From assembly GCA_020636355.1 (NCBI GenBank), contig JACJYB010000004.1, forward strand, positions 310,001-374,000: DNA of 64,000 nucleotides, in the 5' to 3' direction. A program made the translations under genes and the position numbers. Of this stretch, positions 54,168 through 62,577 are shown one piece after another. The notes under the pieces are model-generated. The model did no database searches, was not told where the DNA came from, and was given only the letters and a program-made list of their open reading frames with translations. How positions within the stretch are numbered: the first letter of the stretch is position 1; each line of letters starts with the position of its first letter. This stretch comes from Lewinellaceae bacterium (GTDB taxonomy: Bacteria > Bacteroidota > Bacteroidia > Chitinophagales > Saprospiraceae).

Positions 54168-55396
54168 TGCTAGAGATATCTCTTGAGGAGGCCCGGAAAT
54201 TTATCCTTTCCACCCAATTTCTGGGAAGTGGCCATGGTCTGAGAAACAGAGCGGGAGTACTCTCGGCAATAGAGCGTTTGGGATATATCCAGATCGATAC
54301 CATCTCGGTCGTTGAAAGGGCACATCATCACGTGGCATGGTCCCGGGTGCCAAATTATCATCCAGGCCATCTTGAAAAGCTGGAACAAGAACGCCGGATC
54401 TTTGAGTATTGGGCGCATGCGGCCGCCTATCTGCCTATGCAGGACTACCGGTTTACCCTTTTTCACAAAAACCATATCGAGTCAGGCCCCGGGCACTGGT
54501 ATGCCAAAGAAAAACAAGCCATGCAATACCTGCTGGACCGTATCCGGGTGGAAGGACCGTTGCGCTCACGGGATGTCGAAAAATGGGAAGAAGATGCCGG
54601 TCCAGTGGCCGCGAGAAGTGGTAAAATAGCCACTGTCGAAAAGGAAATGGATAAATCCTGGGCCGGAGACCCCATCAAGCGGGCCTTCCGGCAATTATTT
54701 ATGGAAGGCAAAATCATGGTCACCGGAAGGGAGGGCTTTCAAAAAGTTTATGACCTGGCTGAACGGGTACTTCCGGATTCGATAGATACGCGCATTCCCT
54801 CCCGGCAGGATTATCTACATCATCTGATCCATCAGCATCTTCAGGCGCATGGTTTGATCCAACCCCAGCAACCATCCTATCTGCGGCCGGTTTCCGTTGC
54901 TGAAGTCCATTCGGAAATGAAAGAACTGCTCCGCACAGGTGCATTGATAGAAGTGATGATTCGGGAATTGGATGGTGAGCTGTTTTACGCCGATCCAATG
55001 ATGTGGGAAAATTTTACCCTGCAACCGTTCCGATCCAGGGCTGTTTTGCTTTCCCCTTTTGATAATCTGATCATCCAGCGGGACCGGGCTGATAAATTAT
55101 TTGATCTCAAATACACCCTGGAATGTTATGTGCCGGCGACAAAAAGACAGTTCGGATATTTCAGCCTGCCTCTTTTATCCGGAACACGGTTCATTGCTCA
55201 ACTGGATATCAAGGCTGAGCGAAAAGAAAAAAGATTGCTCATCCGGAACTTAAGATGGGAACCCTGGGTCCGCAAACCGGAATCTCACTATGGCGTTTTG
55301 GATCGTGTCCTGCGCGATTTCTCAAAATTTAACGGCTGTGAAGAAGTTTGCATTAATTCCAACCTAGGCCTACCTGATTCCATTGACAATTCCTGA
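54167..55396 (+). CDS. YcaQ/AlkX-type winged-helix DNA glycosylase
   Basis: From the ATG that overlaps the GH9 stop by one base, the protein has 409 residues (MLEISLEEARKFILSTQ). It matches the HTH_42/YcaQ family: GVLSAIERLGYIQIDTISVVERAHHHVAWSR carries the catalytic QxD (Gln-Ile-Asp), followed by RRIFEYWAHAAAYLP, the wHTH domain, and LLSPFDNLIIQRDRADKLFDLKYTLECYVPATKRQFGYFSLPLL. E. coli YcaQ unhooks DNA interstrand crosslinks and removes N7-alkyl bases. The coupling to a glycosidase gene appears accidental. Confidence 0.88.
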   Translation: MLEISLEEARKFILSTQFLGSGHGLRNRAGVLSAIERLGYIQIDTISVVERAHHHVAWSRVPNYHPGHLEKLEQERRIFEYWAHAAAYLPMQDYRFTLFHKNHIESGPGHWYAKEKQAMQYLLDRIRVEGPLRSRDVEKWEEDAGPVAARSGKIATVEKEMDKSWAGDPIKRAFRQLFMEGKIMVTGREGFQKVYDLAERVLPDSIDTRIPSRQDYLHHLIHQHLQAHGLIQPQQPSYLRPVSVAEVHSEMKELLRTGALIEVMIRELDGELFYADPMMWENFTLQPFRSRAVLLSPFDNLIIQRDRADKLFDLKYTLECYVPATKRQFGYFSLPLLSGTRFIAQLDIKAERKEKRLLIRNLRWEPWVRKPESHYGVLDRVLRDFSKFNGCEEVCINSNLGLPDSIDNS

Positions 55397-55404
55397 CCGC
55401 CTTG

Positions 55405-57570
55405 TCAACCATTCAGTGCGCTCATTACTTTTTCGGGCGTAAAAGGCATGTGCCGCAACGCCTTGCCGGTCAAAGCCAGGAATGCATTGGCTACTGCACC
55501 ACCCACAACCGGTGTACTTGCCTCTCCCACCCCTTCCGGTTTTTCGGTGGAAGGGATCAATTTTACTTCCATAATTTCCGGTGTATCCTCCATTCGTAAT
55601 AGTGGATAGTCGTCAAAATTATATTGCTGAACCTGGCCATCTTCAATGGTTATGCTTTCATAAAGGACACTGCTAAGCCCCATCAGAAATCCGCCTTCCA
55701 GTTGGGCGATAGCATTGTCAGGCTGTACGACGACTCCGGCATCCATGGCCATCCAGCATTTATGAACGGAAATCTTACCTGTATCCCGGTTAACGGAAAT
55801 TTCTACAACAGCAGCAGTTCGGGCGCCGCTGCGCTCAGCAAATGCAATCCCTTTTGCTCTCCCGGTCGGCACGGGCTCATTCCAGGCAGCCATTTGCGCA
55901 ACCGTTTTGACAACCTGAGCTGCACGCTTATCTGATTGCATGTATTGCAACCTGAGGTCCACCGGATCTGCCTTAAGCAGATGAGCGGTCTCATCGATGA
56001 TCGCTTCGATGGCATATTTATTCGGGCCGTGTCCCACCGATCTCCAGTGCTTGGTACGCACTTTCTCATCGATGCTCTGCAGGGTCATGTGTTGGTTGGG
56101 AAAATCGTAATATTGAATGCCAGCTCCCGAGGCCAGTAGGCCGTCACCGGTCCCTACGATGTGGTGCTCCCAACCTTCGATCTTACCTTCGGCATTTACT
56201 GCAACCCTCAATTTTTGCACACTGATCGGTCGGTAAGCCCCATACTGCAAATCATCTTCACGGGTCCAGATCAACTTTACGGGTCGCATCACCTGTTTGG
56301 CAATAAGCGTAGCCTCTTCCACATAGTCTGTCATGGACCTTCTGCCAAATCCTCCTCCCAGATAGCAGGGGTGAAAGACTACCTTTTCAAAACCAATCCC
56401 CAGTGACTTAGCGATTTGCTGACGGGCGCTGTCCGGGGCCTGGGAACCTACCCAGACTTCTGCTGATTTGCCATCCGGTGCAACGGCTATTACCGCATTC
56501 AGCGGCTCCATCTGGGCATGGTAGACAAAATCATTGCGATATTCTGCTTCAACCACTTGGGCAGCCCGCTGAAACGCTGTTTGTACATTTCCCTTTTCCT
56601 CCAGGGTCTTGCCTTGCTCCGGGTTATCCGCTCTTGCTGAATAATCCTCATAAGCCTTGATACTATTATAACCAACCGCAGAATGATCCAGATTCCAATC
56701 AATTTTCAGGTATCCTCGCGAAGAAAATGCCGTTTCAATGGATGAGGCGACAATAGCGACGCCATGATCCAGTTCGACGACATCGATCACTCCCGGGCGT
56801 TTCAATATTTGCTCCCTGTTTATAAGCTTTGGGGAGGCACCATGGACCAAGCCTCGCTCCATGATGGCATAGACCATCCCGGGCACATGAATGTCCATGG
56901 AGTAAATTGCCGTGCCATTGGTTTTAGCGGGGATATCGGTACGCGGTAAATTCTTTCCAATCTTTTGAAAGTGTTCCGGATCTTTCAATTTTTGTTCCGG
57001 AATGTCGTCCGGTCTAGTAATGCCTGCTTTTGCCAGTTCTCCATAAGTGATCGTATCTCCTGTCGACAACTTCCTGACAATTCCCGGGCCAGTGCTCGTG
57101 TTTTCAACTGGGATATTCCACATTTTTGCAGCATTCCAGCGCAATATCCATCCTACCTGAGCCCCCGCTTGCCTTAATGCCTGATAATAACCTTTCACGG
57201 TTCGAGAGCCCACAGTTATCATTGGTCCACCCAGTTTCCCTCCCCATTGCAAGCCATAGGTTTCCGGCTCTATCGGCGAAAATTCGATGGTTACATCTTC
57301 CCATTTCGCATCCATTTCTTCCGCCAGGATGACAGCCAGCGCGGTCATTGAGCCCTGACCCATTTCCGCCGCCGGATTATAAATGGTGATCTTGCCATCT
57401 CCATCCAGATGCACCCAGGCAGACAATTGACCGTTGGCCAGGGTGCCGGTGCGGCTATTTACCGTAAATGCAAGTGCCGGTGAAAGTGCGATAGCAAACG
57501 TGACACCACCTGCCGTACGCAGAAAGGACCGGCGGCTGATCGCTGACGATTTTGACGGATATCCTTTCAT
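55405..57570 (-). CDS. Molybdopterin-binding subunit of an aldehyde/isoquinoline oxidoreductase-like enzyme, Tat-exported
   Basis: The 721-residue protein begins with a twin-arginine signal (ISRRSFLRTAGGVTFAIALSPALA). The xanthine-oxidase molybdenum domains follow: AEMGQGSMTALAVILAEEMDA, YHAQMEPLNAVIAVAPDGK, HPCYLGGGFGRRSMTDYVEEA, SVGHGPNKYAIEAIIDE and the C-terminal VGEASTPVVGGAVANAF with the Glu of the active site. It resembles IorB of isoquinoline 1-oxidoreductase, which has no separate FAD subunit. Substrate unknown. Its start overlaps the iron-sulfur subunit gene by 4 bp. Confidence 0.88.
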   Translation of the reverse strand: MKGYPSKSSAISRRSFLRTAGGVTFAIALSPALAFTVNSRTGTLANGQLSAWVHLDGDGKITIYNPAAEMGQGSMTALAVILAEEMDAKWEDVTIEFSPIEPETYGLQWGGKLGGPMITVGSRTVKGYYQALRQAGAQVGWILRWNAAKMWNIPVENTSTGPGIVRKLSTGDTITYGELAKAGITRPDDIPEQKLKDPEHFQKIGKNLPRTDIPAKTNGTAIYSMDIHVPGMVYAIMERGLVHGASPKLINREQILKRPGVIDVVELDHGVAIVASSIETAFSSRGYLKIDWNLDHSAVGYNSIKAYEDYSARADNPEQGKTLEEKGNVQTAFQRAAQVVEAEYRNDFVYHAQMEPLNAVIAVAPDGKSAEVWVGSQAPDSARQQIAKSLGIGFEKVVFHPCYLGGGFGRRSMTDYVEEATLIAKQVMRPVKLIWTREDDLQYGAYRPISVQKLRVAVNAEGKIEGWEHHIVGTGDGLLASGAGIQYYDFPNQHMTLQSIDEKVRTKHWRSVGHGPNKYAIEAIIDETAHLLKADPVDLRLQYMQSDKRAAQVVKTVAQMAAWNEPVPTGRAKGIAFAERSGARTAAVVEISVNRDTGKISVHKCWMAMDAGVVVQPDNAIAQLEGGFLMGLSSVLYESITIEDGQVQQYNFDDYPLLRMEDTPEIMEVKLIPSTEKPEGVGEASTPVVGGAVANAFLALTGKALRHMPFTPEKVMSALNG

Positions 57571-58028
57571 GATCCCATGTCTTTAGCGGCACGAACGATT
57601 GCCTTCTGAATGCGGTGATACGTACCACAGCGACACAAAACCCCGTTCATGTGTTCAATAATCTCCGCCCGGGACGGCTGTTTGTTCTTTTCCAGCAAGG
57701 CAGCTGCCTGCATGATCTGTCCGGACTGACAGTAACCGCACTGGGGAACCTGTTCGTCGATCCACGCTTGTTGAACCGGATGTAATTCCCCCTTACCCAA
57801 ACCTTCTATGGTGGTTACTTTTTTGCCAGACACCATTTTCATGGTGGTCATACAGGACCGTACCGGATCTCCGTTCAAGTGTACCGTACAAGCACCGCAA
57901 GCTGCGATGCCACATCCGAATTTGGTGCCGGTATGCTTGAGATCTTCGCGTAATACCCAAAGGAGGAGCGCGTCCGGCTCGGCATCCACCTGGATCATTT
58001 CTCCGTTCAATTCAAAATTGATACGCAT
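57567..58028 (-). CDS. [2Fe-2S] subunit of the isoquinoline-oxidoreductase-like enzyme
   Basis: The 153-residue protein has the plant-type cluster (GCGIAACGACTVHLNGDPVRSC) and the second cluster domain (CGYCQSGQIMQAAALL and LCRCGTYHRIQKAI). It lacks a signal peptide, so it is probably carried to the periplasm together with the Tat-bearing molybdenum subunit. It passes electrons from the molybdenum site to a cytochrome or other acceptor that is not encoded here. It precedes the large subunit with a 4-bp overlap. Confidence 0.92.
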   Translation of the reverse strand: MRINFELNGEMIQVDAEPDALLLWVLREDLKHTGTKFGCGIAACGACTVHLNGDPVRSCMTTMKMVSGKKVTTIEGLGKGELHPVQQAWIDEQVPQCGYCQSGQIMQAAALLEKNKQPSRAEIIEHMNGVLCRCGTYHRIQKAIVRAAKDMGS

Positions 58029-58109
58029 TATCGATTGATTATGAGGCCTATTAAGACAAATAAATTAAGCCATTTCCATTACGAAATCCAGTTTGCCGGT
58101 AGAAATTCT

Positions 58110-59201
58110 TCAATTTTCACCAGTCAATCCTGCGACTACACGCCAATAGGCTGTCTTCTTTTGCAAATTCGCGTCGAATAATAAGGGGTAATTTTTCCTG
58201 CCCCGGACCGGAAACCGATCCAGCCAGGTACGCTGGTCCGAAACATTCCAGAAAGTGATCGACTGGATGTCGTCTTTGTAATTTACCAGCACCCGGAATA
58301 TCTGCTCGTATTGCTGTTCCTGCAGTTTTACTTTTTCAGGGGTAAACGAATCATCTTCATCCGGTCTTTTATCCCGTCTTCCGGACTCCGGAGGATAGAC
58401 AGAAACATCCAGTTCCGTTATATGAATGATCAGACCCAATGACCGGTATTCCTCCAGAGCTGCTTCCAGCTCAGCTTCATCCGGGCCGTAGATCGACCAA
58501 TGTCCCTGGATCCCAATACCATGGATGGGTACGCCCTGCTCTTGCAACGATCGGATCAGCCGTATGATCTTGGCTCTTTTTTCCGGTTTCCAGGCATTGT
58601 AGTCGTTGTAGAAAAGCAAAGCCTCCGGATCTGCAGCATGAGCATATTGGAAAGCTTTGGCAATGTATTCTTCCCCGCAAATGGAATACCAGGGGGAAAC
58701 ACGAAGATATTCGTCTGTTTGGTCCGATATCGCCTCATTGACTACATCCCAGGCATAAATGGCGTCCTTATAACGGTGCATTACGGTGGTGATGTGTGCT
58801 TTCAGCCGGTCCAGCAGTCCGGCTTTTGAAATCTGGTTGCCGGTACTATCGAGAAATAACCAGGACGGTGTCTGATTGTGCCAACAGAGGGTATGGCCCC
58901 GCATTTTAAGTCCGTTCTTTCGGGCAAAGTCTGCGATTTGATCGGCCTCATTCCAGACGTAACGATCTTCAGCCGGGTGAATCGGACCCATTTTCATAGC
59001 ATTTTCAGCCGTAATGGTATTGAATTCTCTTAGGATAAGTTTAGCTACCTCTCCTTCCGTTTCCTGCGGGGCAATGGATGCGCCCACAAAAAAATAACCG
59101 GTAAAATAATCTTTGAGGCCACGGGAATCATTCTGAGCGGTCACAATGGAAGACCACAAGCTTAAAATGCTGATGATTCCAAAGACCCGGCGGCTCATCA
59201 C
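58110..59201 (-). CDS. Endo-1,4-beta-xylanase, GH10
   Basis: The 363-residue enzyme has a signal peptide (MSRRVFGIISILSLWSSIVTA) and the GH10 barrel: FNTITAENAMKMGPIHP, LKMRGHTLCWHNQTPSWLF, the acid/base Glu in AWDVVNEAI, the HWSIYGP loop and the nucleophile Glu in IIHITELDVSV, closing with SITFWNVSDQRTWLD. It cuts xylan. No T9SS domain is present at the C-terminus, so it is likely periplasmic. It overlaps the upstream ThuA gene by 4 bp, forming a two-gene unit. Confidence 0.95.
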   Translation of the reverse strand: MMSRRVFGIISILSLWSSIVTAQNDSRGLKDYFTGYFFVGASIAPQETEGEVAKLILREFNTITAENAMKMGPIHPAEDRYVWNEADQIADFARKNGLKMRGHTLCWHNQTPSWLFLDSTGNQISKAGLLDRLKAHITTVMHRYKDAIYAWDVVNEAISDQTDEYLRVSPWYSICGEEYIAKAFQYAHAADPEALLFYNDYNAWKPEKRAKIIRLIRSLQEQGVPIHGIGIQGHWSIYGPDEAELEAALEEYRSLGLIIHITELDVSVYPPESGRRDKRPDEDDSFTPEKVKLQEQQYEQIFRVLVNYKDDIQSITFWNVSDQRTWLDRFPVRGRKNYPLLFDANLQKKTAYWRVVAGLTGEN

Positions 59202-59971
59202 ATTTTCTTATGCATGCCTTTTCCCGTGGCTGCCCAATATATGCCTCCATAGAGGAAATTCCTGAACACAGGGTCGCTGTAGCATTCCGGCATATGACCC
59301 AACCCGGTATAAAAAGCACGGCCTCCGTCAAAATCATGATACCAGGCCATCGGGTGAAATCCCATCGGGCCACCTTTTTTCTCTCCCCACTGAACGTTGG
59401 GATCATAAGTGGTTTCGTCCAGGGAGAGGATGTATTTCAATCCATCGGTTTTTTCCTCATCGTATTGATACCATTCATCCGTCCAGAGCCAATTGGCCGG
59501 GATTTGTTCGGTTCCCGGAAATAGTTTGTCCTCGACATGAATCACGGCTGTTTGGATCTGCGGATGTATGTGGAACATTCGACCCACCAATTGGGTATAC
59601 CAGGGCCAATCGTATTCCGTATCTGCTGCACTATGGATACCGACAAATCCCTTCCCGGACTGAATGAACCGCTCGACGGCAGCTTGCTGTTCATCATTCA
59701 GAATATCCCCAGTGGTATTCAGGAAAATAATTACATCAACCTTTTTAAGTCGGTTATCATTAAAGACGCTGGGGTCTTCCTGCCAATCAACATTAAATGC
59801 GTGCCGGTTGCCCAGTTCACGGATAGCATCCACGCCTTCATTAATGCTTACATGATGAAAACCATTGGTCTTGGTAAACAGTAATGCCTGAAATTGCTGT
59901 GCCTCTGAAACCGTTCCCACTACAAACAGCATGGCCATAACCAGTAAAAACCGGCTAAATTGAAATTTCAT
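59198..59971 (-). CDS. Exported ThuA-domain protein
   Basis: The 257-residue protein has a signal peptide (FSRFLLVMAMLFVVGTVSEA) and the ThuA/trehalose-utilisation fold, related to class I glutamine amidotransferases: ALLFTKTNGFHHVSINEGVDAI, VDVIIFLNTTGDILNDEQQAAVERFIQ, GKGFVGIHSAADTEYDWPWY and MAWYHDFDGGRAFYTGLGH. Family members act near sugar uptake or breakdown; the reaction is unsettled. The overlap with the GH10 gene suggests a shared role in polysaccharide use. Over 160 bp of AT-rich DNA separates it from the next gene upstream. Confidence 0.88.
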   Translation of the reverse strand: MKFQFSRFLLVMAMLFVVGTVSEAQQFQALLFTKTNGFHHVSINEGVDAIRELGNRHAFNVDWQEDPSVFNDNRLKKVDVIIFLNTTGDILNDEQQAAVERFIQSGKGFVGIHSAADTEYDWPWYTQLVGRMFHIHPQIQTAVIHVEDKLFPGTEQIPANWLWTDEWYQYDEEKTDGLKYILSLDETTYDPNVQWGEKKGGPMGFHPMAWYHDFDGGRAFYTGLGHMPECYSDPVFRNFLYGGIYWAATGKGMHKKM

Positions 59972-60137
59972 ATTTTGATATTATGAATTGGTTAAAAATT
60001 TCCAGTTAATATACAATTCTCATAAAATATTGTTGCTCCCTTTGGCTAATTACCCTAATTTAAAGCAACTACTCAAAACGGTCGATTACGATCTCAAGGG
60101 AATTCGAAAAACTGTGGTAATGCACGACTGATCGCAT

Positions 60138-61136
60138 TTATTGATTCAGCTGTTGGGTGTACTTTATCAGCAATTCATGATAGCGGCGTGCTCTTGACAG
60201 GCGATGCGCCCTGTCTGTAGACGTGGTGGCTTGCATCGCTTTTAGTGTCTGTACTTTGAGCTTAACATTTGCCCGGTAACAAAGGAAAAGCTGGAATAAA
60301 CGATTATCGTCCTCCGTGACCCTGCATGGATAATGTTGCTGATAGCATGCCAGAAAATGCTCCGCCAGTTTGGGTTGCCGGTAATAGTCGAGGTCCAGAC
60401 AAAAAAATGCCATTTCGTCAAGGACGTCCAATTGCCTGAATTCATCGTTAAATTCGATGCAGTCAAAGAACACCGGTTCCTCCAGTAAAAAGATATTTCC
60501 CGAATGTAAATCTCCGTGACCATCGATGTAAAATCCCCGGTGATACCGTTCCTTTATGCGGTCCGCTAACCGTGGTATCCACATTTCTGCAGCTTGAATG
60601 GCTTGTTCAATGGTTTCTCCCGGTTGACTCTCCATTTCGCCGTCTAAAAAATCGCTTATTTGCCGGATATCCTGAAATTGAGCCAGCCATCTTGCTAAAT
60701 CCGGTGGGGCGGGAATGCGATCGGCACTCCGGTGAAAACCAGCAAGCTTTTTCGCAATCTGTTCGATATGGGTGGTAGAAACCAGCTGCTTTTCTAACAG
60801 CGTAGGCATGTAACGGGTCTCATCCATCCGGCGCATTTTCACGGCAAAATCAATGGCGGGAATCGTATAATTTTCCAATACCGGCATGTCATTTTCCCTG
60901 CAGACCGGGACCACATCCAGGTAGATATCCTGGGTTAAGCGCCGGTTAAGCGTCACTTCGCGATGACAGAAAAACTCACGCTTCGCGATGGTGGAAAAAT
61001 CCAGAAATGAAAATTTAACCGGCTTTTTGATTTTGTAAGCATATTCGCCAGATAGCAGCAACCAGGAAATATGTGTCTCGATCAACTTTGGCTGATCAAG
61101 CGTCAATATAAGGTCATCAATTTCCGCCCTTGTCAT
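60138..61136 (-). CDS. Aminoglycoside phosphotransferase-fold kinase (APH family)
   Basis: The 332-residue protein resembles the N-terminal half of the so-called bifunctional APH/ATP-binding proteins: LIETHISWLLLSGEYAYKIKKPVKFSFLDFS, HREVTLNRRLTQDIYLDVVPV, then the kinase catalytic loop GFYIDGHGDLHSGNIF and the metal-binding FFDCIEFNDEFRQLDVLDEMAF. The substrate is unknown and it is unlikely to be a real antibiotic-resistance enzyme. It overlaps the P-loop kinase gene upstream by 4 bp; in many bacteria the two are one polypeptide. Confidence 0.85.
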   Translation of the reverse strand: MTRAEIDDLILTLDQPKLIETHISWLLLSGEYAYKIKKPVKFSFLDFSTIAKREFFCHREVTLNRRLTQDIYLDVVPVCRENDMPVLENYTIPAIDFAVKMRRMDETRYMPTLLEKQLVSTTHIEQIAKKLAGFHRSADRIPAPPDLARWLAQFQDIRQISDFLDGEMESQPGETIEQAIQAAEMWIPRLADRIKERYHRGFYIDGHGDLHSGNIFLLEEPVFFDCIEFNDEFRQLDVLDEMAFFCLDLDYYRQPKLAEHFLACYQQHYPCRVTEDDNRLFQLFLCYRANVKLKVQTLKAMQATTSTDRAHRLSRARRYHELLIKYTQQLNQ

Positions 61137-61636
61137 CTGGTCTGGTTTCCTCCGATGTATTCCGTTGCCTGGTCCAGCATCTGGTCCATTGAATCCAGGT
61201 CACTTCGCAGGATCAGATGATCTGCCTCCATGGGTTCCATTTGAGCTTGGATCAATTGGAAAACCGAGAAATCAGCTTCACTATCGGGTCTTGGAAGCGC
61301 GATTCGTTTTCGGATTTCCTTTTCGTCAGCACGGAGTTCGATCCAGAAAATAGGCACCTCGAGTTGGTTTGCTAGTTCACGGGCTTGGTCACGCCTGGCA
61401 CGATGATGAAAAGTGGCGTCAACAACGACATTTTTACCCCTTTCCAATTGTTTCCGGACTTCTGAAAACAATGCCTCATAGACTCTGTCTTTACTATCCG
61501 GATCGTAATGACTTGTGAGATTCAGCACGCTTCGTACGATGTCACTATTCAAATGAATGCCTTTAAGGCGATGTGCTAGCAATTTTCCGAAGGTGGTTTT
61601 GCCCGATCCTGGTAATCCAAATATTGCTACCAACAT
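61133..61636 (-). CDS. P-loop kinase (zeta-toxin/gluconate-kinase-like AAA domain)
   Basis: The 167-residue protein has Walker A GLPGSGKTTFGKLLA, LNSDIVRSVLNL, the KNVVVDATFHHRARRDQAREL segment and RADEKEIRKRIALPRPDSEADFSV. It matches the C-terminal half of the fused APH/ATP-binding proteins. The Asp in LNSD and the DATF motif indicate a small-molecule or nucleotide kinase. It is translated just upstream of the APH-fold gene with a 4-bp overlap, so the two likely act as partners. Confidence 0.85.
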   Translation of the reverse strand: MLVAIFGLPGSGKTTFGKLLAHRLKGIHLNSDIVRSVLNLTSHYDPDSKDRVYEALFSEVRKQLERGKNVVVDATFHHRARRDQARELANQLEVPIFWIELRADEKEIRKRIALPRPDSEADFSVFQLIQAQMEPMEADHLILRSDLDSMDQMLDQATEYIGGNQTR

Positions 61637-61713
61637 GGCTCATAGTTCTAATAAACTAACAGTTGTAAAGCTGTAAGAGTTATTCTTCCTTCCAGATAAA
61701 GCAGGAAATTAAT

Positions 61714-62577
61714 CTACTGTTTCAATAAGCCGCTCCTGATTTGAGCTACTGCGGTATCCACCGTAGTTTCAGGGGTATAAAAGCGCACCCAAACATGCGC
61801 TCCATCGGTGGCCCTGATGACCTCAGCCAGTACCCCGGATGTTTCATTTCTGGTTATAAACCTACCGTTAATCACAAAGTCGATGTCGTAGTCCTTGATC
61901 AACTCCGGTAAATGGTCCGGCAGGTAGGAAATGGTGGTGGTTGGTCCTATGACCTGGTGATTGGTCCCCACCTGGTTGGTCAGTATTTCAACCAGACCCA
62001 GCGCGATGGAAGAGCTCCAGACCGTGAGACTGGAATCAGGAGTCTGAAAGGGCAATACAGCAATTCTTAATACCGGTAAAGTCGATGGTGCAGGTTTGGT
62101 TTCCTGATGGTAACGGAACCAGAAAAAAGCCATACAAGCAACTACAAGCAAGATCAGGTACATAGTCAGGCGTGTCCGTCGCTTGCCGGATGACTTCAAT
62201 CGCTCTGATTGAAGATCGGGCTGAACGAGCCACCGATATCCGCGCCGTGGGATGGTCTGGATGTAAACCGGGTCATTGGCATTGTCTTGCAATGCGGCCC
62301 TGATCTGCCGGATACAGAAGTGCAGACTACGCTCAAAATCCACTTCCACCTCTGGCCAGACCTCCTGTTTGATCTCATCGTGGCTGACCATTTCCGGGTA
62401 TCGCTGGATAAGCAGTGCCAATAAGCGGGATGGCTGCGGTGCCAACCGGTCGATGGTCTTGTTTCCTTCCGGATCCAAATGTATCAGATCACCTGAATCC
62501 GGCATAAAAGTATACTGGTTGAATCGAATGTCGTTGTCCACTTGGTTAAGATAAACAGAAAGGCTACGACCGGGCAC
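61714..62577 (-). CDS. CadC/ToxR-like membrane-bound winged-helix regulator
   Basis: The 287-residue protein has an N-terminal OmpR-type winged helix (PQPSRLLALLIQRYPEMVSHDEIKQEVWPE; SLHFCIRQIRAALQDNANDPVYIQTIPRRGYRWL), a single membrane helix (about 138-155, TMYLILLVVACMAFFWF) and a periplasmic part with FlgO/TolB-N-like sequence (RIAVLPFQTPDSSLTVWSSSIALGLVEIL; DFVINGRFI). No receiver domain is present. It would bind DNA at the membrane and sense something outside. Its start overlaps the end of the ankyrin gene by 14 bp, so the two form one unit. Confidence 0.82.
   Translation of the reverse strand: MPGRSLSVYLNQVDNDIRFNQYTFMPDSGDLIHLDPEGNKTIDRLAPQPSRLLALLIQRYPEMVSHDEIKQEVWPEVEVDFERSLHFCIRQIRAALQDNANDPVYIQTIPRRGYRWLVQPDLQSERLKSSGKRRTRLTMYLILLVVACMAFFWFRYHQETKPAPSTLPVLRIAVLPFQTPDSSLTVWSSSIALGLVEILTNQVGTNHQVIGPTTTISYLPDHLPELIKDYDIDFVINGRFITRNETSGVLAEVIRATDGAHVWVRFYTPETTVDTAVAQIRSGLLKQ

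Noticed and set aside
60138..61136. Aminoglycoside resistance gene
   Set aside because: The fold is APH-like, but the N-terminal sequence and the kinase partner place it with the uncharacterised APH/ATP-binding family, not with resistance enzymes.
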